64,000 nucleotides of DNA from Mercurialis annua (lineage: Eukaryota; Streptophyta; Magnoliopsida; Malpighiales; Euphorbiaceae). The position numbers were made by a program, and so were the translations under genes. The notes under the pieces were generated by a model. That model searched no databases and was not told the DNA's origin. It saw nothing but the letters and a program-made list of their open reading frames with translations. The DNA lies in NCBI RefSeq assembly GCF_937616625.2, contig NC_065570.1, positions 26,932,046 to 26,996,045 on the forward strand. The letters run 5' to 3'. Below, one piece after another: positions 12,945-23,300 of this stretch. Each line of letters opens with the position of its first letter. Position 1 is the stretch's first letter.

Positions 12945-14862
12945 TGAAATGTTTGGATTTGTTTTGTACCGTTTCAAAACGTTTGGCTTAAATTTATAGA
13001 AAGGTGAAACGTTTGGATTTGTTTCGTAACGTTTGTAAACGTTTGGCTTAAATCGCTAAAAAGGGGAAACGTTTGGATTTGTTTCGTATCGTTTGTAAAT
13101 GTTTGGCTTAGATCGCTAAAAAGTGAAATGTTTGGATCTACTTCGTAAGTTTTGCAAACGTTTGGCATAAATTGCTAAAAAGGTGAAACACTTTGATTTG
13201 TTTCGTAACGTTTGTAAACATTTGGCTTAAATTGTTAAAAAGGAGAAACGCTTGGATTTGTTTCGTAACGTTTCTAAACGTTTTGCTAATATTGCTTAAA
13301 AGGTGAAACACTTGGATTTGTTTCAGAACGTTTGTAAATGTTTGGCTCAAATTGCTAAAAAGGTAAAACGCTTGGATTTATTTTGTAACGTTTGTAAATG
13401 TTTGGCTTAAATTGGTAAAAAGATGAAACGCTTGGTTTCGTTTCGCAACGTTTGTGAAGGTTTGGCTTAAATCGCCAAAAATGTGAAGCGTTTGGATTTG
13501 TTTCGTAACGTTTGTAAACGTTTGGCTTCAATCGCTAAAAAGGTGAAACGTTTGAACTTGTTTCGTAACGTTTGTAAATTTTTGTCTTAAATAGCTAAAA
13601 AGGACAAACGTTTGGATTTGTTTCGTAACGTTTGTAAACATTTGGCTTAAATTACTAAAAAGGTGAAATGTTTTGTTTTTTTTCGTAACGTTTGTAAAGG
13701 TTTGGCTTAAATCGCTAAAAAGGTTAAACGTTTGGATTTGTTTCGTAACGTTAGTAAATGTTTGACTTACATTTCTAAAAAGGTGAAACACTTAAATTTG
13801 TTTCGTAACATTTGTAAACGTCTGGCTTAAATTTTAAAAAAGGTGAAAGTCTTGAATTTGTTTCAGAACGTTTGTAAACGTTTGGCTTAAATTGCTAAAA
13901 AGGCGAAACGCTTAGATTTGTTTCTTAACGTTTGTAAACGTTTGGCTTATATTGCTAAAAAGGTTAAACGCTTGGTTTTTGTTTCGTAACGTTTGTAAAG
14001 GTTTGGCTCAAATCGCTAAAAATGTGAAACGATTGGATTTGTTTCGTAACGTTTTAAAAGTTTGATTTTGTTTCGTATTTTTTGTAAATGTTTGGCTTAA
14101 ATCGCTAAAAAGGCGAAATGTTTGGATTTGTTTCATAATGTTTGTAAACGTTTGGCTAAAATTGCTAAAAAGGTAAAACATTTCGATTTGTTTCGTAGCG
14201 TTTGAAAACGTTTGGCTTAAATTGCTAAAAAGGTGAAACATTTGGTTTTGTTTCGTAACGTTTGTAAACGTTTGGCTTAAATCGCTAAAAAGGTAAAATG
14301 TTTGGATTTGTTTCATAACGTTTTAAACATTTGGCTTAAATCGCTAAAATGGAGAAACATTTGGATTTGTTTCGTAACGTTTGTAAACGTTTGGCTTAAA
14401 TATCTAAAAAGTTGAAATGTTTGGTTTTGTTTCGTAATGTTTGTAAACGTTCGACTTAAATCGCTAAAAAGAAGAAACGTTTGGATTTGTTTCTTAACGT
14501 TTGTAAACTTTTGGCTTAAATTGCTAAAAAGGTTAAACGCTTGGATTTGTTTCGTTACGTTTGTAAACGTTTGGCTTAAATTTCTAAGAAGGTGAAACGC
14601 TTGGTTTTTTTTCTTAACGTTTTAAAACGTTTGGCTTAAATTGCTAAAAAGATGAAACGCTTGGATTTGTTTCGTAACGTTTGTAAACGTTTGGCTTAAA
14701 TTGCTTAAAAGGTGAAACGCTAGGTATTTGTTTCGTAACGTTTGTAAAGGTTTGGCTTAAATTGCTAAAAATATGAAACATTTGGATTTGTTTCGGAATG
14801 TTTTGAACGTTTTGTTTTGTTTCGTAACGTTTGTAAACGTTTGGCTTAAATCGCTAAAAAGG
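12945..14862. repeat. HOR-A copy 6 (1918 bp)
   Basis: Last of the six regular units. It carries the outer-type alleles GTTTTTTTTCG (13673) and GTAACGTTAGTAAATG (13746), shared only with copy 1. Around 13231 it has TTGTTAAAAAGGAGAAACG where the other copies read TTACTAAAAAGCAGAAACG. Beyond about 14880 the sequence stops following the HOR-A series and changes to the TATACG-type monomers also seen at 430 and 18090. Confidence 0.92.
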
Positions 14863-16519
14863 CGAAATGTTTGGATTTGTTTCGTAACGTTTGTATACGT
14901 TTGGCTTAAATCGTTAAAAAGGTCAAACATTTGTATTTGTTTCGTAACATTTGTGAACGTTTGGCTTAAATCATTAAAAAGGTGAAACATTTGGATTTGT
15001 TTCACATCGTTTGTAAATGTTTGGCTTAAATTGCTAAAATGTTAAAACTTTTGGATTTGTTTCGTAAAATTGCTAAAAAGGTGAAACGCTTTGATTTGTT
15101 TCGTAACGTTTGTAACCGTTTGGCTTAAATTGCTAAAAAAGAGAAACGATTGGATTTGTTTTGTAACGTATGTAAATGTTTGGCTTAAATTTCTAAAAAG
15201 GTGAAACGTTTGGATTTGTTTCATAGCGTTTATAAACATTTGGCTTATATCGCTAAAACGGTGAAACGTTTGGATTTGTTTCGTACCATTTGTAAACTTT
15301 TGGCTTGAATCTCTGAAAAGGGGAAATGTTTGGATTTGTTTCGTAATGTTTGTAAACGTTTGGCTTAAATTGCTAAAAAGGTGAAACGCTTGGATTTATT
15401 TAGTAACGTTTGTCAACGTGTGGCTTAAATTGCTAAAAAGGTGAAACGCTTGGATTTGTTTCGTAATGTTTGTCAATGTTTGCCTTAAATTGCTAAAAAG
15501 GTGAAACGCTTGGATTTGTTTCGTTACGTTTGTAAACATTTGGCTTAAATTGCTAAAAAGGTGAAATGCTTGGTTTTGTTTCGTAACGTTTGTAAACGTT
15601 TGGCTTAAATTGCTAAAAAGGTGAAACATTTGGATTTGTTTTGTATCGTTTGTAAACGTTGGTTTAAATCGCTAAAACGGTGAAACGTTTGGATTTGTTT
15701 CGTACCGTTTGTAAACGATTGGCTTAAATCGTTAAAAAGGGGAAACATTTGGATTTGTTTTGTAACGTTTGTAAACGTTAGCTTAAATGGCTAAAAAGGT
15801 AAAACGTTTGGATTAGTTTTGTAACCTTTGTAAACGTTTGGCTTAAATTGCTAAAAAGGAGAAACTCTTTGATTTGTTTTGTAATGTTTGTAAACGTTTG
15901 GCTTAAATTGCTAAAAAGCAGAAACGCTTGGATTTGTTTCATAACGTTTGTAAACGTTTGGCTTATATTGCTAAAAAGGTGAAACACTTGGATTTGTTTC
16001 GGAATGTTTGTAAACATTTGGCTTATATTGCTAAAAAGGTGAAACACTTGAATTTGTTTCGTAACGTTTCTAAACGTTACGCTTAAATTTCTATAAAGGT
16101 GAAACGCTTGGTTTTTGTTTCGTAACGTTTGTAAAGGTTTGGCTTAAATCGCTAAAAATGTGAAACGTTTGGATTTGTTTCGTAACGTTTGTAAACGTTT
16201 GGCTTAAATCGCTAAAACGATTAAACGTTTGGATTTGTTTCGTAACGTTTGTAAACATTTGGCTTAAATCGTTAAAAAGGGGAAACGTTTGGATTTGTTT
16301 CGTAACGTTTGTAAACTTTTGGCTTAAATCGCTTAAAAGGGGAAACGATTGGATTTGTTTCGTATCATTTGTAAAGTTTGGCTTAAATTGTTAAAAAGGG
16401 TAATCATTTGGATTTGTTTCGTAACGTTTGTAAACGTTTGCCTTAAATCGCTAAAAAGGGGAAACATTTGGATTTGTTTTGTATCGTTTGTAAATGTTTG
16501 GCTTAGATCGCTAAAAAAG

Positions 16520-18260
16520 TGAAATGTTTGGATTTATTTCGTAAGTTTTGCAAACGTTTGGCATAAATTGCTAAAAAGGTGGAACGCTTTGATTTGTTTC
16601 GTAGCGTTTGTAAACATTTGGCTTAAATTACTAAAAAGCAGAAACGCTTGGATTTGTTTCGTAACGTTTGTAAACGTTTGGCTTAAATTGCGAAAAATAT
16701 GAAACGCTTGGTTTTATTTCGTAACGTTTGTAAAGGTTTGGCTTAAATCGCCAAAAATGTGAAGCATTTGGATTTGTTTCTAACGTTTGTAAACGTTTGG
16801 CTTCAATCGCTAAAAAGGTGAAACATTTGAACTTGTTTCGTAACGTTTGTAAATGTTTGCCTTAAATAGCTAAAAAGGACAAACATTTGGATTTGTTTTG
16901 TATCATTTGTAAACGTTTGGGTTAAATTACAAAAAAGGTGAAATGTTTGGTTTTGTTTCGTAACATTTGTAAAGGTTTGGCTTAAATCGCTAAAAAGGTT
17001 AAACGTTTGGATTTGTTTCGTAACGTTAGCAAATGTCTGGCTAAAATTTCTAAAAAGGTGAAACTCTTGGATTTGTTTCGTAACGTTTGTAAACGTTTGG
17101 CTTAAATTGCTAAAAAGGCGAAACGCTTGGATTTATTTTTTAACGTTTGTAAACGTTTGGCTTATATTGCTAAAAAGGTTAAACGCTTGGTTTTTGTTTC
17201 GTAACGTTTGTAAAGTGTTTGGCTTAAATCGCTAAAAATGTGAAACGATTGGATTTGTTTCGTAATGTCTTAAACGTTTGATTTTGTTTCTTAACGTTTG
17301 TAAATGTTTGGCTTAAATCGCTAAAAAAGGCAAAATGTTTGGATTTGTTTCGTAACGTTTGTAAACGTTTGGCTTAAATTGCTAAAAAGGAGAAACATTT
17401 GGATTTGTTTCGTAGCGTTTGTAAACGTTTGGCTTAAATTGCTAAAAAGGTGAAACATTTGTAAACGTTTGGCTTAAATCGCTAAAAAGGTAAAATGTTT
17501 GTATTTGTTTCGTTACGTTTTAAACGTTTGGCTTAAATCGCTAAAATGGGGAAACATCTGGATTTGTTTCGTAATGTTTGTAAACGTTTGGCTTAAATTG
17601 CTAAAAAGGTGAAATGTTTGGTTTGGTTTCGTAACGTTTGTAAACGCTCGGCTTAAATCGCTAAAAAGAAGAAACGTTTGGATTTGTTCCTTAACGTTTG
17701 TAAATGTTTGGCTTAAATTGCTAAAAAGGTGAAACGCTTGGATTTGTTTCGTTACGTTTGTAAATGTTTGGCTTAAATTTCTAAAAAGGTGAAACGCTTG
17801 GTTTTGTTTCGTAACGTTTTAAAACGTTTGGCTTATATTGATAAAGAGATGAAACGCTTGGATTTCTTTCGTTACGTTTGTAAACGTTTGGCTTACATTC
17901 CTTAAAAGGTGAAATGCTTGGTATTTATTTCGTAACGTTTGTAAAGGCTTGGCTTAAATTGCTAAAAATGTGAAATGTTTGGATTTGTTTCGTAACGTTT
18001 TTAACGTTTGGTTTTGTTTCGTAACGTTTATAAACGTTTGGCTTAAATCTCTAAAAAGGAGAAATGTTTGGATTTGTTTCATAACGTTTGTATACGTTTG
18101 GCTTAAATCTCTAAAAAGGTGAAACGTTTGTATTTGTTTCATAACGTTTGTAAACGTTTGGCATAAATCGTTAAAAAGGTGAAACGTTTGGATTTGTTTC
18201 GTATCGTTTGTAAATGTTTGGCTTAAATTGCTAAAATGGTGAAACGTTTGGATGTGTTTC
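16520..18260. repeat. Decayed HOR-A relative
   Basis: The landmark monomers of HOR-A recur in the same order and at similar spacing: AAGTTTTGCAAACG near 16543, GCCAAAAATGTGAAGC near 16751, GGACAAAC near 16876, and AAAATGGGGAAACAT near 17542. Monomer-by-monomer identity is lower than among the six regular units. It appears to be an HOR-A unit that escaped recent homogenisation. End points are approximate. Confidence 0.7.
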
Positions 18261-20217
18261 GTAAAATTGCTAAAAAGGTGAAAAATTTTGATTTGTTTCG
18301 TAACGTTTGTAACCGTTTGGCTTAAATTGCTAAAAAGGAGAAACGCTTGGATTTGTTTCGTAACGTTTGTAACATTTAACTTAAATTGCTAAAAAGGTGA
18401 AACGTTTGGATTTGTTTCATAGCGTTTCTAAATATTTGGCTTAAATCGCTAAAACGGTGAAACGTTTGGATTTGTTTCATACCGTTTGTAAACTTTTGGC
18501 TTGAATCTTTAAAAAGGTGAAACATTTGGATTTGTTTCGTAATGTTTGTAAACGTTTGGCTTAAATTGCTAAAAAGATAAAACGCTTGGATTTGTTTCGT
18601 AACGTTTGTCAACGTTTGGCTTAAATTGCTAAAAAGGTGAAACGCTTGGATTTGTTTTGTTACGTTTGTAAACATTTGGCTTAAATTGCTAAATAGGTGA
18701 AACGCTTGGTTTTGTTTCGTAACATTTGTAAATGTTTGACTTAAATTCTTAAAAAGGTGATACATTTGGATTTGTTTTATATCATTTGTAAACGTTGGCT
18801 TAAATCGCTAAAACGGTGAAACGTTTGGATTTGTTTCGTACCGTTTGTAAACAATTGGCTTAAATCGCTAAAAAGTGAAAACGTTTGGATTTGTTTTGTA
18901 ACGTTTGTAAACGTTTAGCTTAAATCGCTAAAAAGGGGAAACGTTTGGATTTGTTTTGTAACCTTTGTAAACGTTTGGCTTAAATTGCTAAAAAGGAGAA
19001 ATGCTTTGATTTGTTTCGTAACGTTTGTAAACGTTTGGCTTAAATTGCTAAAAAGTAGAAACGCTTGGATTTGTTCCATAACGTTTGTAAACGTTTGGCT
19101 TATATTGCTAAAAAGGTGAAATGCTTGGATTTGTTTCGGAACGTTTGTAAACGTTTGGCTTACATTGCTAAAAAGGGGAAACGTTTGGATTTGTTTTGAA
19201 ACGTTTGTAAAGATTTGGCTTAAATCGCTAAAAAGGGGAAACGTTTTGATTTGTTTTGTAACATTTGTAAACGTTTAGCTTAAATCGCTAAAAAGGTGAA
19301 ATGTTTGGATTTGTTTTGTAACCTTTGTAAACGTTTGGCTTAAATTGGTAAAAAGGAGAAACGCTTTGATTTGTTTCTTAACGTTTGGCTTAAATTGCTA
19401 AAAAGCAGAAACGCTTGGATTTGTTCCATAACGTTTGTAAACGTTTGGCTTATATTGCTAAAAAGGTGAAACGCTTTAATTTGTTCCGTAACGTTCATAA
19501 ACGTTACGCTTAAATTGCTAAAAACGTGAAACGCTTGGTTATTGTTTCGTAACGTTTGTAAAGGGTTGGCTTAAATCGCTAAAAATGTGAAACGTTTGGA
19601 TTTGTTTCGTAACGTTTGTAAACGTTTGGCTTAAATTGCTAAAACGGGGAAACGTTTGGATTTGTTTCGTACCGTTTGTAAACATTTGGCTTAAATCGTT
19701 AAAAAGGGGAAACATTTGGATTTGTTTCGTAACGTTTGTAAACGTTTGGCTTAAATTGCTAATAAGGTGAAACGTTTGGATTTGTTTCGTATCGTTTGTA
19801 AATGTTTGGCTTAAATCGTTAAAAAGGGGAAACGTTTGGATTTATTTTGTAACGTTTGTAAACATTTGGCTTAAATCGTTAAAAAGGGGAAACGTTTGGA
19901 TTTGTTTTGTATCGTTTGTAAATGTTTGGCTTAGATTGCTAAAAAGGTGAAATGTTTGTATTTATTTCGTAAGTTTTGCAAACGTTTGGCATAAATTGCT
20001 AAAAAGGTGAAACGCTTTGATTTGTTTCGTAACGTTTGTAAATGTTTGGCTTAAATTACTAAAAAGCAGAAACGCTTGGATTTGTTTCGTAACGTTTGTA
20101 AACGTTTGGCTTATATTGCTAAAAAGGGGAAACGCTTGGATTTGTTTTAGAACGTTTGTAATTGTTTGACTTAAATTGCTAAAAAGGTAAAACGCTTGAA
20201 TTTATTTCATAAAGTTT

Positions 20218-20220
20218 GTA
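20218..20220. other. Target-site duplication GTA (left copy)
   Basis: GTA precedes the element and is repeated at 21357-21359. The site lies at the axis of the satellite near-palindrome; removing the element and one GTA restores an uninterrupted monomer. A 3-bp duplication is diagnostic of CACTA insertion. Confidence 0.92.
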
Positions 20221-20236
20221 CACTACTAAAAAACAG
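20221..20236 (+). repeat. CACTA left terminal inverted repeat
   Basis: CACTACTAAAAAACAG, a perfect 16-bp inverse of the right end. It begins directly after the GTA target duplication at 20218-20220. Confidence 0.95.
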
Positions 20237-20238
20237 TC

Positions 20239-20430
20239 ATTTAGCGACGGATTTTTCCGTCGCTAAATGGCTAAATTCCGTCGCTAAACGAGTTTAGCGA
20301 CGGATTAGCGACGGAAAATGTCCGTCTCTAAATGTCTGGTCGCTAATTAAATAGCGACCGATTTAAAAAATATTTGCGACGGAATAAAAAATATTTGCGA
20401 CGGATTTAGCGACGGATTTAAATCCGTCGC
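20239..20430. promoter_or_regulatory. Left subterminal GCGACGGA repeat cluster
   Basis: About 190 bp with repeated GCGACGGA or TCCGTCGC, plus imperfect copies such as TCCGTCTCTAA and GCGACCGATTT. The first pair (20239-20268) forms a hairpin with 13-bp arms (ATTTAGCGACGGA) and a TTTT loop. By analogy with En/Spm elements these are probably transposase binding sites. That role is inferred from position and repetition. Confidence 0.75.
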
Positions 20431-20750
20431 TAATTTTCAAAAATAAAAAAAAATTAATTTTTTAATTAAAAATCGTAAAATGAAATATTATTTAAACGAT
20501 CTCACACCGTCACATACCCACCCGCAATACACCACACACTATCACCCACCCGCAAATTTCGCAAATTTCCCAACTTTCCAGTAGGTCACCCATCATGTAT
20601 TACTCCCACCCAATCCTCTTTAACCTTGTAGTTCCCCCACGCGTGATTCCATCTTAACCAACTCAAATTCTTGTCTTATATCTATGTATATTATATTTAA
20701 ATATAACTGAAAGTAATCAAAAGTTACTCCCGCAATTTAAATCCGTATTA
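20431..20750. other. Unrecognised interior of the CACTA element
   Basis: This interior is neither satellite nor subterminal repeat. It starts AT-rich, then has a C-rich + strand stretch (about 20500-20650) with ACCC/CACCC-like words, then returns to AT-rich sequence. No open frame, known motif or internal repeat of note is visible. It may be a remnant of non-coding sequence from a longer parent element or a captured fragment; I cannot tell which. Confidence 0.5.
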
Positions 20751-21085
20751 TAAAATAATTATTTTTTCATACTAATTATTTTTAATAAATAATTATTGTT
20801 TATATAATAATTATTTTTGAATAAATAATTATTTTTAATAAATAATTATTTTTTAATAAATAATTATTTTTAATAAATAATTATTTTTTAATAAATAATT
20901 AGTTTTTTAATAAATAATTATTTTTAATAAATAATTAGTTTTTTAATAAATAATTATTTTTAATAAATAATTATATTTTTAATAAATAAATATTTTTTTA
21001 TTTAATAAATATTTTTTAATAAATAATTGTTTTTTTATTTAATAAATATTTTTTTTAATTATTAATTATTTAATAAAAATAATAC
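20751..21085. repeat. AT-rich minisatellite inside the CACTA element
   Basis: About 330 bp of almost pure A/T built from variants of TTTTTAATAAATAATTA, with units of roughly 15-19 bp. Unit length varies through T-run length. Probably grown by replication slippage. No coding capacity. Confidence 0.88.
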
Positions 21086-21340
21086 ATTTAGCGACAGATT
21101 TTTTAATCCGTCGCTAAATGTATTCCTTTTAGCGACGGATTATAAAATCTGTCGCTAAAAGTAAAAAACAAATTGGCGGGATTGGTCCCGCCACTTTTAG
21201 CGACGGAATTTCCGTCGCTAAAAGTGGCGGGACGAATCCCGCCAATTTTCTTTAGGATTTGAATCCGTCGCTAAATCTGTCGCTAAATTTGATTTTTGCG
21301 ACGAATTTGAAATCCGTCGCAAAAATCCGTCGCTAATCGA
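21086..21340. promoter_or_regulatory. Right subterminal GCGACGGA repeat cluster
   Basis: About 255 bp next to the right end with repeated TCCGTCGC or GCGACGGA and imperfect forms such as GCGACAGA and TCTGTCGC. It mirrors the left cluster and is a probable transposase binding region by family analogy. Confidence 0.73.
21170..21248. repeat. 39-bp-arm inverted repeat inside the CACTA element
   Basis: A near-perfect hairpin: arms at 21170-21208 and 21210-21248 around a single T at 21209, with one mismatched position that I can see. The inner arms contain the GCGACGGA motif and the outer arms contain GGCGGGA. Two smaller hairpins on the same motif lie just to the left, at about 21088-21120 and 21127-21160. 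It could be a structured transposase-binding region or a product of foldback growth. Confidence 0.88.
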
Positions 21341-21356
21341 CTGTTTTTTAGTAGTG
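21341..21356 (-). repeat. CACTA right terminal inverted repeat
   Basis: CTGTTTTTTAGTAGTG, the exact reverse complement of the left end, followed by the second GTA of the target duplication at 21357-21359. Confidence 0.95.
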
Positions 21357-23300
21357 GTAAACGTTTGGCTTAAATTGCTAAAAAGATGAAACGCTTGGTT
21401 TTGTTTCATAATATTTGTAAAGGTTTGGCTTAAATCGCCAAAAATGTGAAGCGTTTGGATTTGTTTCGTAATGTTTGTAAACGTTTTGCTTCAATCGCTA
21501 AAAAGGTGAAACGTTTGAACTTGTCTGGTAACGTTTGTAAATGTTTCTCTTAAATAGCTAAAAAGGACAAATTGGATTTGTTTTGTAACTTTTATAAACG
21601 TTTGGCTTAAATTATTAAAAAGGAGAAATGTTTGGTTTTGTTTCGTAATTTTTGTAATGGTTTGGCTTAAATCGCTAAAACGGTTAAACGTTTGGATTTG
21701 TTTCGCAACGTTAGTAAATGTTTGGCTTACATTTCTAAAAAGGTGAAACGCTTGGATTTGTTTCGTAACATTTGTAAATGTCTGGCTTAAATCTCTAAAA
21801 AGGTGAAACTCTTGGATTTGTTTCGGAACGTTTGTAAACGTTTGGCTTAAATTGCTAAAAAAGGCAAAACGCTTGGATTTGTTTCTTAACGTTTGTAAAC
21901 GTTTGGCTTATATTGCTAAAAAGGTTAAACGCTTGGTTTTTGTTTCGTAACGTTTGTTAAGCTTCGGCTTAAATCGCTAAAAATGTGAAACGATTGGATT
22001 TGTTTCGTAACGTTTTAAACGTTTGATTTTGTTTCGTAACGTTTGTAAATATTTGGCTTAAATCGCTAAAAAGGCGAAATGTTTGGATTTGTTTCGTAAC
22101 GTTTGTAAACGTTTGGCTTAAATTGGTAAAAAGGTGAAACGTCTGGAATTGTTTCGTAGCGTTTGTAAACGTTTTGTTTAAATTGCTAAAAAGGTGAAAC
22201 ATTTGGTTTTGTTTCGTAACGTTTGTAAACGTTTTGCTTAAATCGCTAAAAAGGTAAAATGTTTGGATTTGTTTCGTAACGTTTTAAACATTTGGCTTAA
22301 ATCGCTAAAATGGGGAAACATTCGGATTTGTTTCGTAACGTTTTTAAACGTTTGGCTTAAATATCTAAAAAGGTGAAATGTTTGGTTTTGTTTCGTAACG
22401 TTTGTAAATGTTCGGCTTAAATCGCTAAAAAGAAGAAACGTTTGGATTTGTTTCTTAACGTTTGTAAACGTTTGGCTTAAATTGCTAAAAAGGTGAAACG
22501 CTTGGATTTGTTTCGTTACGTTTGTAAACGTTTGGCTTAAATTTCTAAAAAGATGAAACGCTTGGTTTTGTTTCGTAACGTTTTAAAACGTTTGGCTTAA
22601 ATTGCTAAAAAGTTGAAGCGCTTGGATTTGTTTCGTATCGTTCATAAACGTTTGGCTTAAATTGTTTAAAAGGGGAAACGCTTGGTATTTGTTTCATAAC
22701 GTTTGTAAAGGTTTGGCTTAAATTGCTAAAAATGTGAAACGTTTGGATTTGTTTCGTAACGTTTTTAACGTTTGGTTTTGTTCCGTAACGTTTGTAAACG
22801 TTTGGCTTAGATCGCTAAAAAGGCGAAATGTTTGGATTTGTTTCGTGACGTTTGTATACGTTTGGATTAAATCGCAAAAAAGGCGAAACGTTTGTATTTG
22901 TTTCGTAACATTTGTAAACGTTTGGCTTCAATCGTTAAAAAGGGGAAACGTTTGGATTTGTTTCGTATCGTTTGTAAATGTTTGGCTTAAATCGCTAAAA
23001 AGGGGAAACGTTTGGATTTGTTTCGTATCGTTTGTAAATGTTTGGCTTAGATCGCTAAAAAGTGAAATGTTTGGATCTACTTCGTAAGTTTTGCAAACGT
23101 TTGGCATAAATTGCTAAAAAGGTGAAACACTTTGATTTGTTTCGTAATGTTTGTAAACATTTGGCTTAAATTACTAAAAAGCAGAAACGCTTGGATTTGT
23201 TTCGTAACGTTTCTAAACGTTTTGCTAATATTGCTTAAAAGGTGAAACACTTGGATTTGTTTCAGAACGTTTGTAAATGTTTGGCTCAAATTGCTAAAAT

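Larger units (their letters stand above)
1..20220 (+). repeat. 60-bp satellite array, left part
   Basis: Head-to-tail monomers of about 60 bp. Taking GCTAAAAAGG as monomer bases 1-10, the consensus carries AACGTT at bases 14, 34 and 44, AAACGTTTGG at 13-22 and again at 43-52, and GGCTTAAAT at 51-59. Bases 34-49 form a near-palindrome, AACGTTTGTAAACGTT, with 7-bp arms around GT. Monomers differ mainly at CpG positions and at a few recurrent sites such as GGTGAAAC versus GGGGAAAC and ACGTTTGG versus ACGCTTGG. There is no gene in this interval. The consensus + strand has a stop in each frame, and the one open minus-strand frame is an accident of the 60-bp period. Family name and chromosomal position cannot be determined from sequence alone. 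Periodicity is certain. Confidence 0.98.
14863..20220. repeat. Diverged array between HOR-A and the transposon
   Basis: Irregular, older-looking satellite. The stretch from about 15050 to 15670 follows the series also seen at 2290-2830, 18240-18800 and 23310-23830; three of these (2300, 15060, 18255) begin with CGTAAAATTGCTAAAAAGG, a joint missing part of a monomer. Length-variant monomers include one missing 20 bp at 17460/17461 and one missing 10 bp at 19380/19381. No gene and no other mobile element. Confidence 0.85.
20221..21356. mobile_element. Non-autonomous CACTA (En/Spm) DNA transposon
   Basis: A 1,136-bp insertion, the only non-satellite sequence in the window. Its ends are perfect 16-bp inverted repeats, CACTACTAAAAAACAG and CTGTTTTTTAGTAGTG. 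It is flanked by GTA at 20218-20220 and 21357-21359, the 3-bp duplication typical of CACTA elements. Both subterminal regions are dense in GCGACGGA or its complement, often as head-to-head pairs. In this superfamily, subterminal repeats are transposase binding sites. No transposase or other open frame of useful length is present, so it would need enzyme from an autonomous relative. The interior holds an unrecognised stretch of about 270 bp (20480-20750) and a long AT-rich tract. Intact ends and target duplication suggest fairly recent insertion. Orientation cannot be assigned without an internal gene. Confidence 0.94.
19940..23300. repeat. Decayed HOR-A relative split by the CACTA element
   Basis: Landmarks in order: AAGTTTTGCAAACG near 19972, then the transposon, then GCCAAAAATGTGAAGCG near 21438, GGACAAATTGG near 21567 and AAAATGGGGAAACATTCGG near 22308. 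Bases 22280-23300 follow 4718 to about 5700 across a HOR-A unit boundary. The last part (about 22930-23300) is nearly identical to HOR-A, including GATCTACTTCGTAAG at 23073 and GCTAATATTGCTTAAAAGG at 23224. The match ends abruptly near 23300. Confidence 0.72.

Noticed and set aside
3341..14862. CRISPR-like array (regular repeats)
   Set aside because: There are no unique spacers. The whole period is repeated sequence with no repeat/spacer division, and the context is a eukaryotic satellite with a plant-type transposon.
20500..20700. C-rich interior of the transposon as a captured gene fragment or promoter
   Set aside because: No open frame, splice-site pattern, or TATA box followed by a transcript could be supported; described only as unrecognised.
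20221..21356. Miniature element of the hAT, Mutator or Tc1/mariner type
   Set aside because: CACTA ends, a 3-bp target duplication and GCGACGGA subterminal repeats fit CACTA. hAT and Mutator give 8-9-bp duplications, and Tc1/mariner gives TA.
21218..21409. Open frame of 63 codons crossing the transposon's right end
   Set aside because: It reads from satellite into the element's terminal repeat and hairpin. The composite arises by chance from the insertion and shows no transposase motif.
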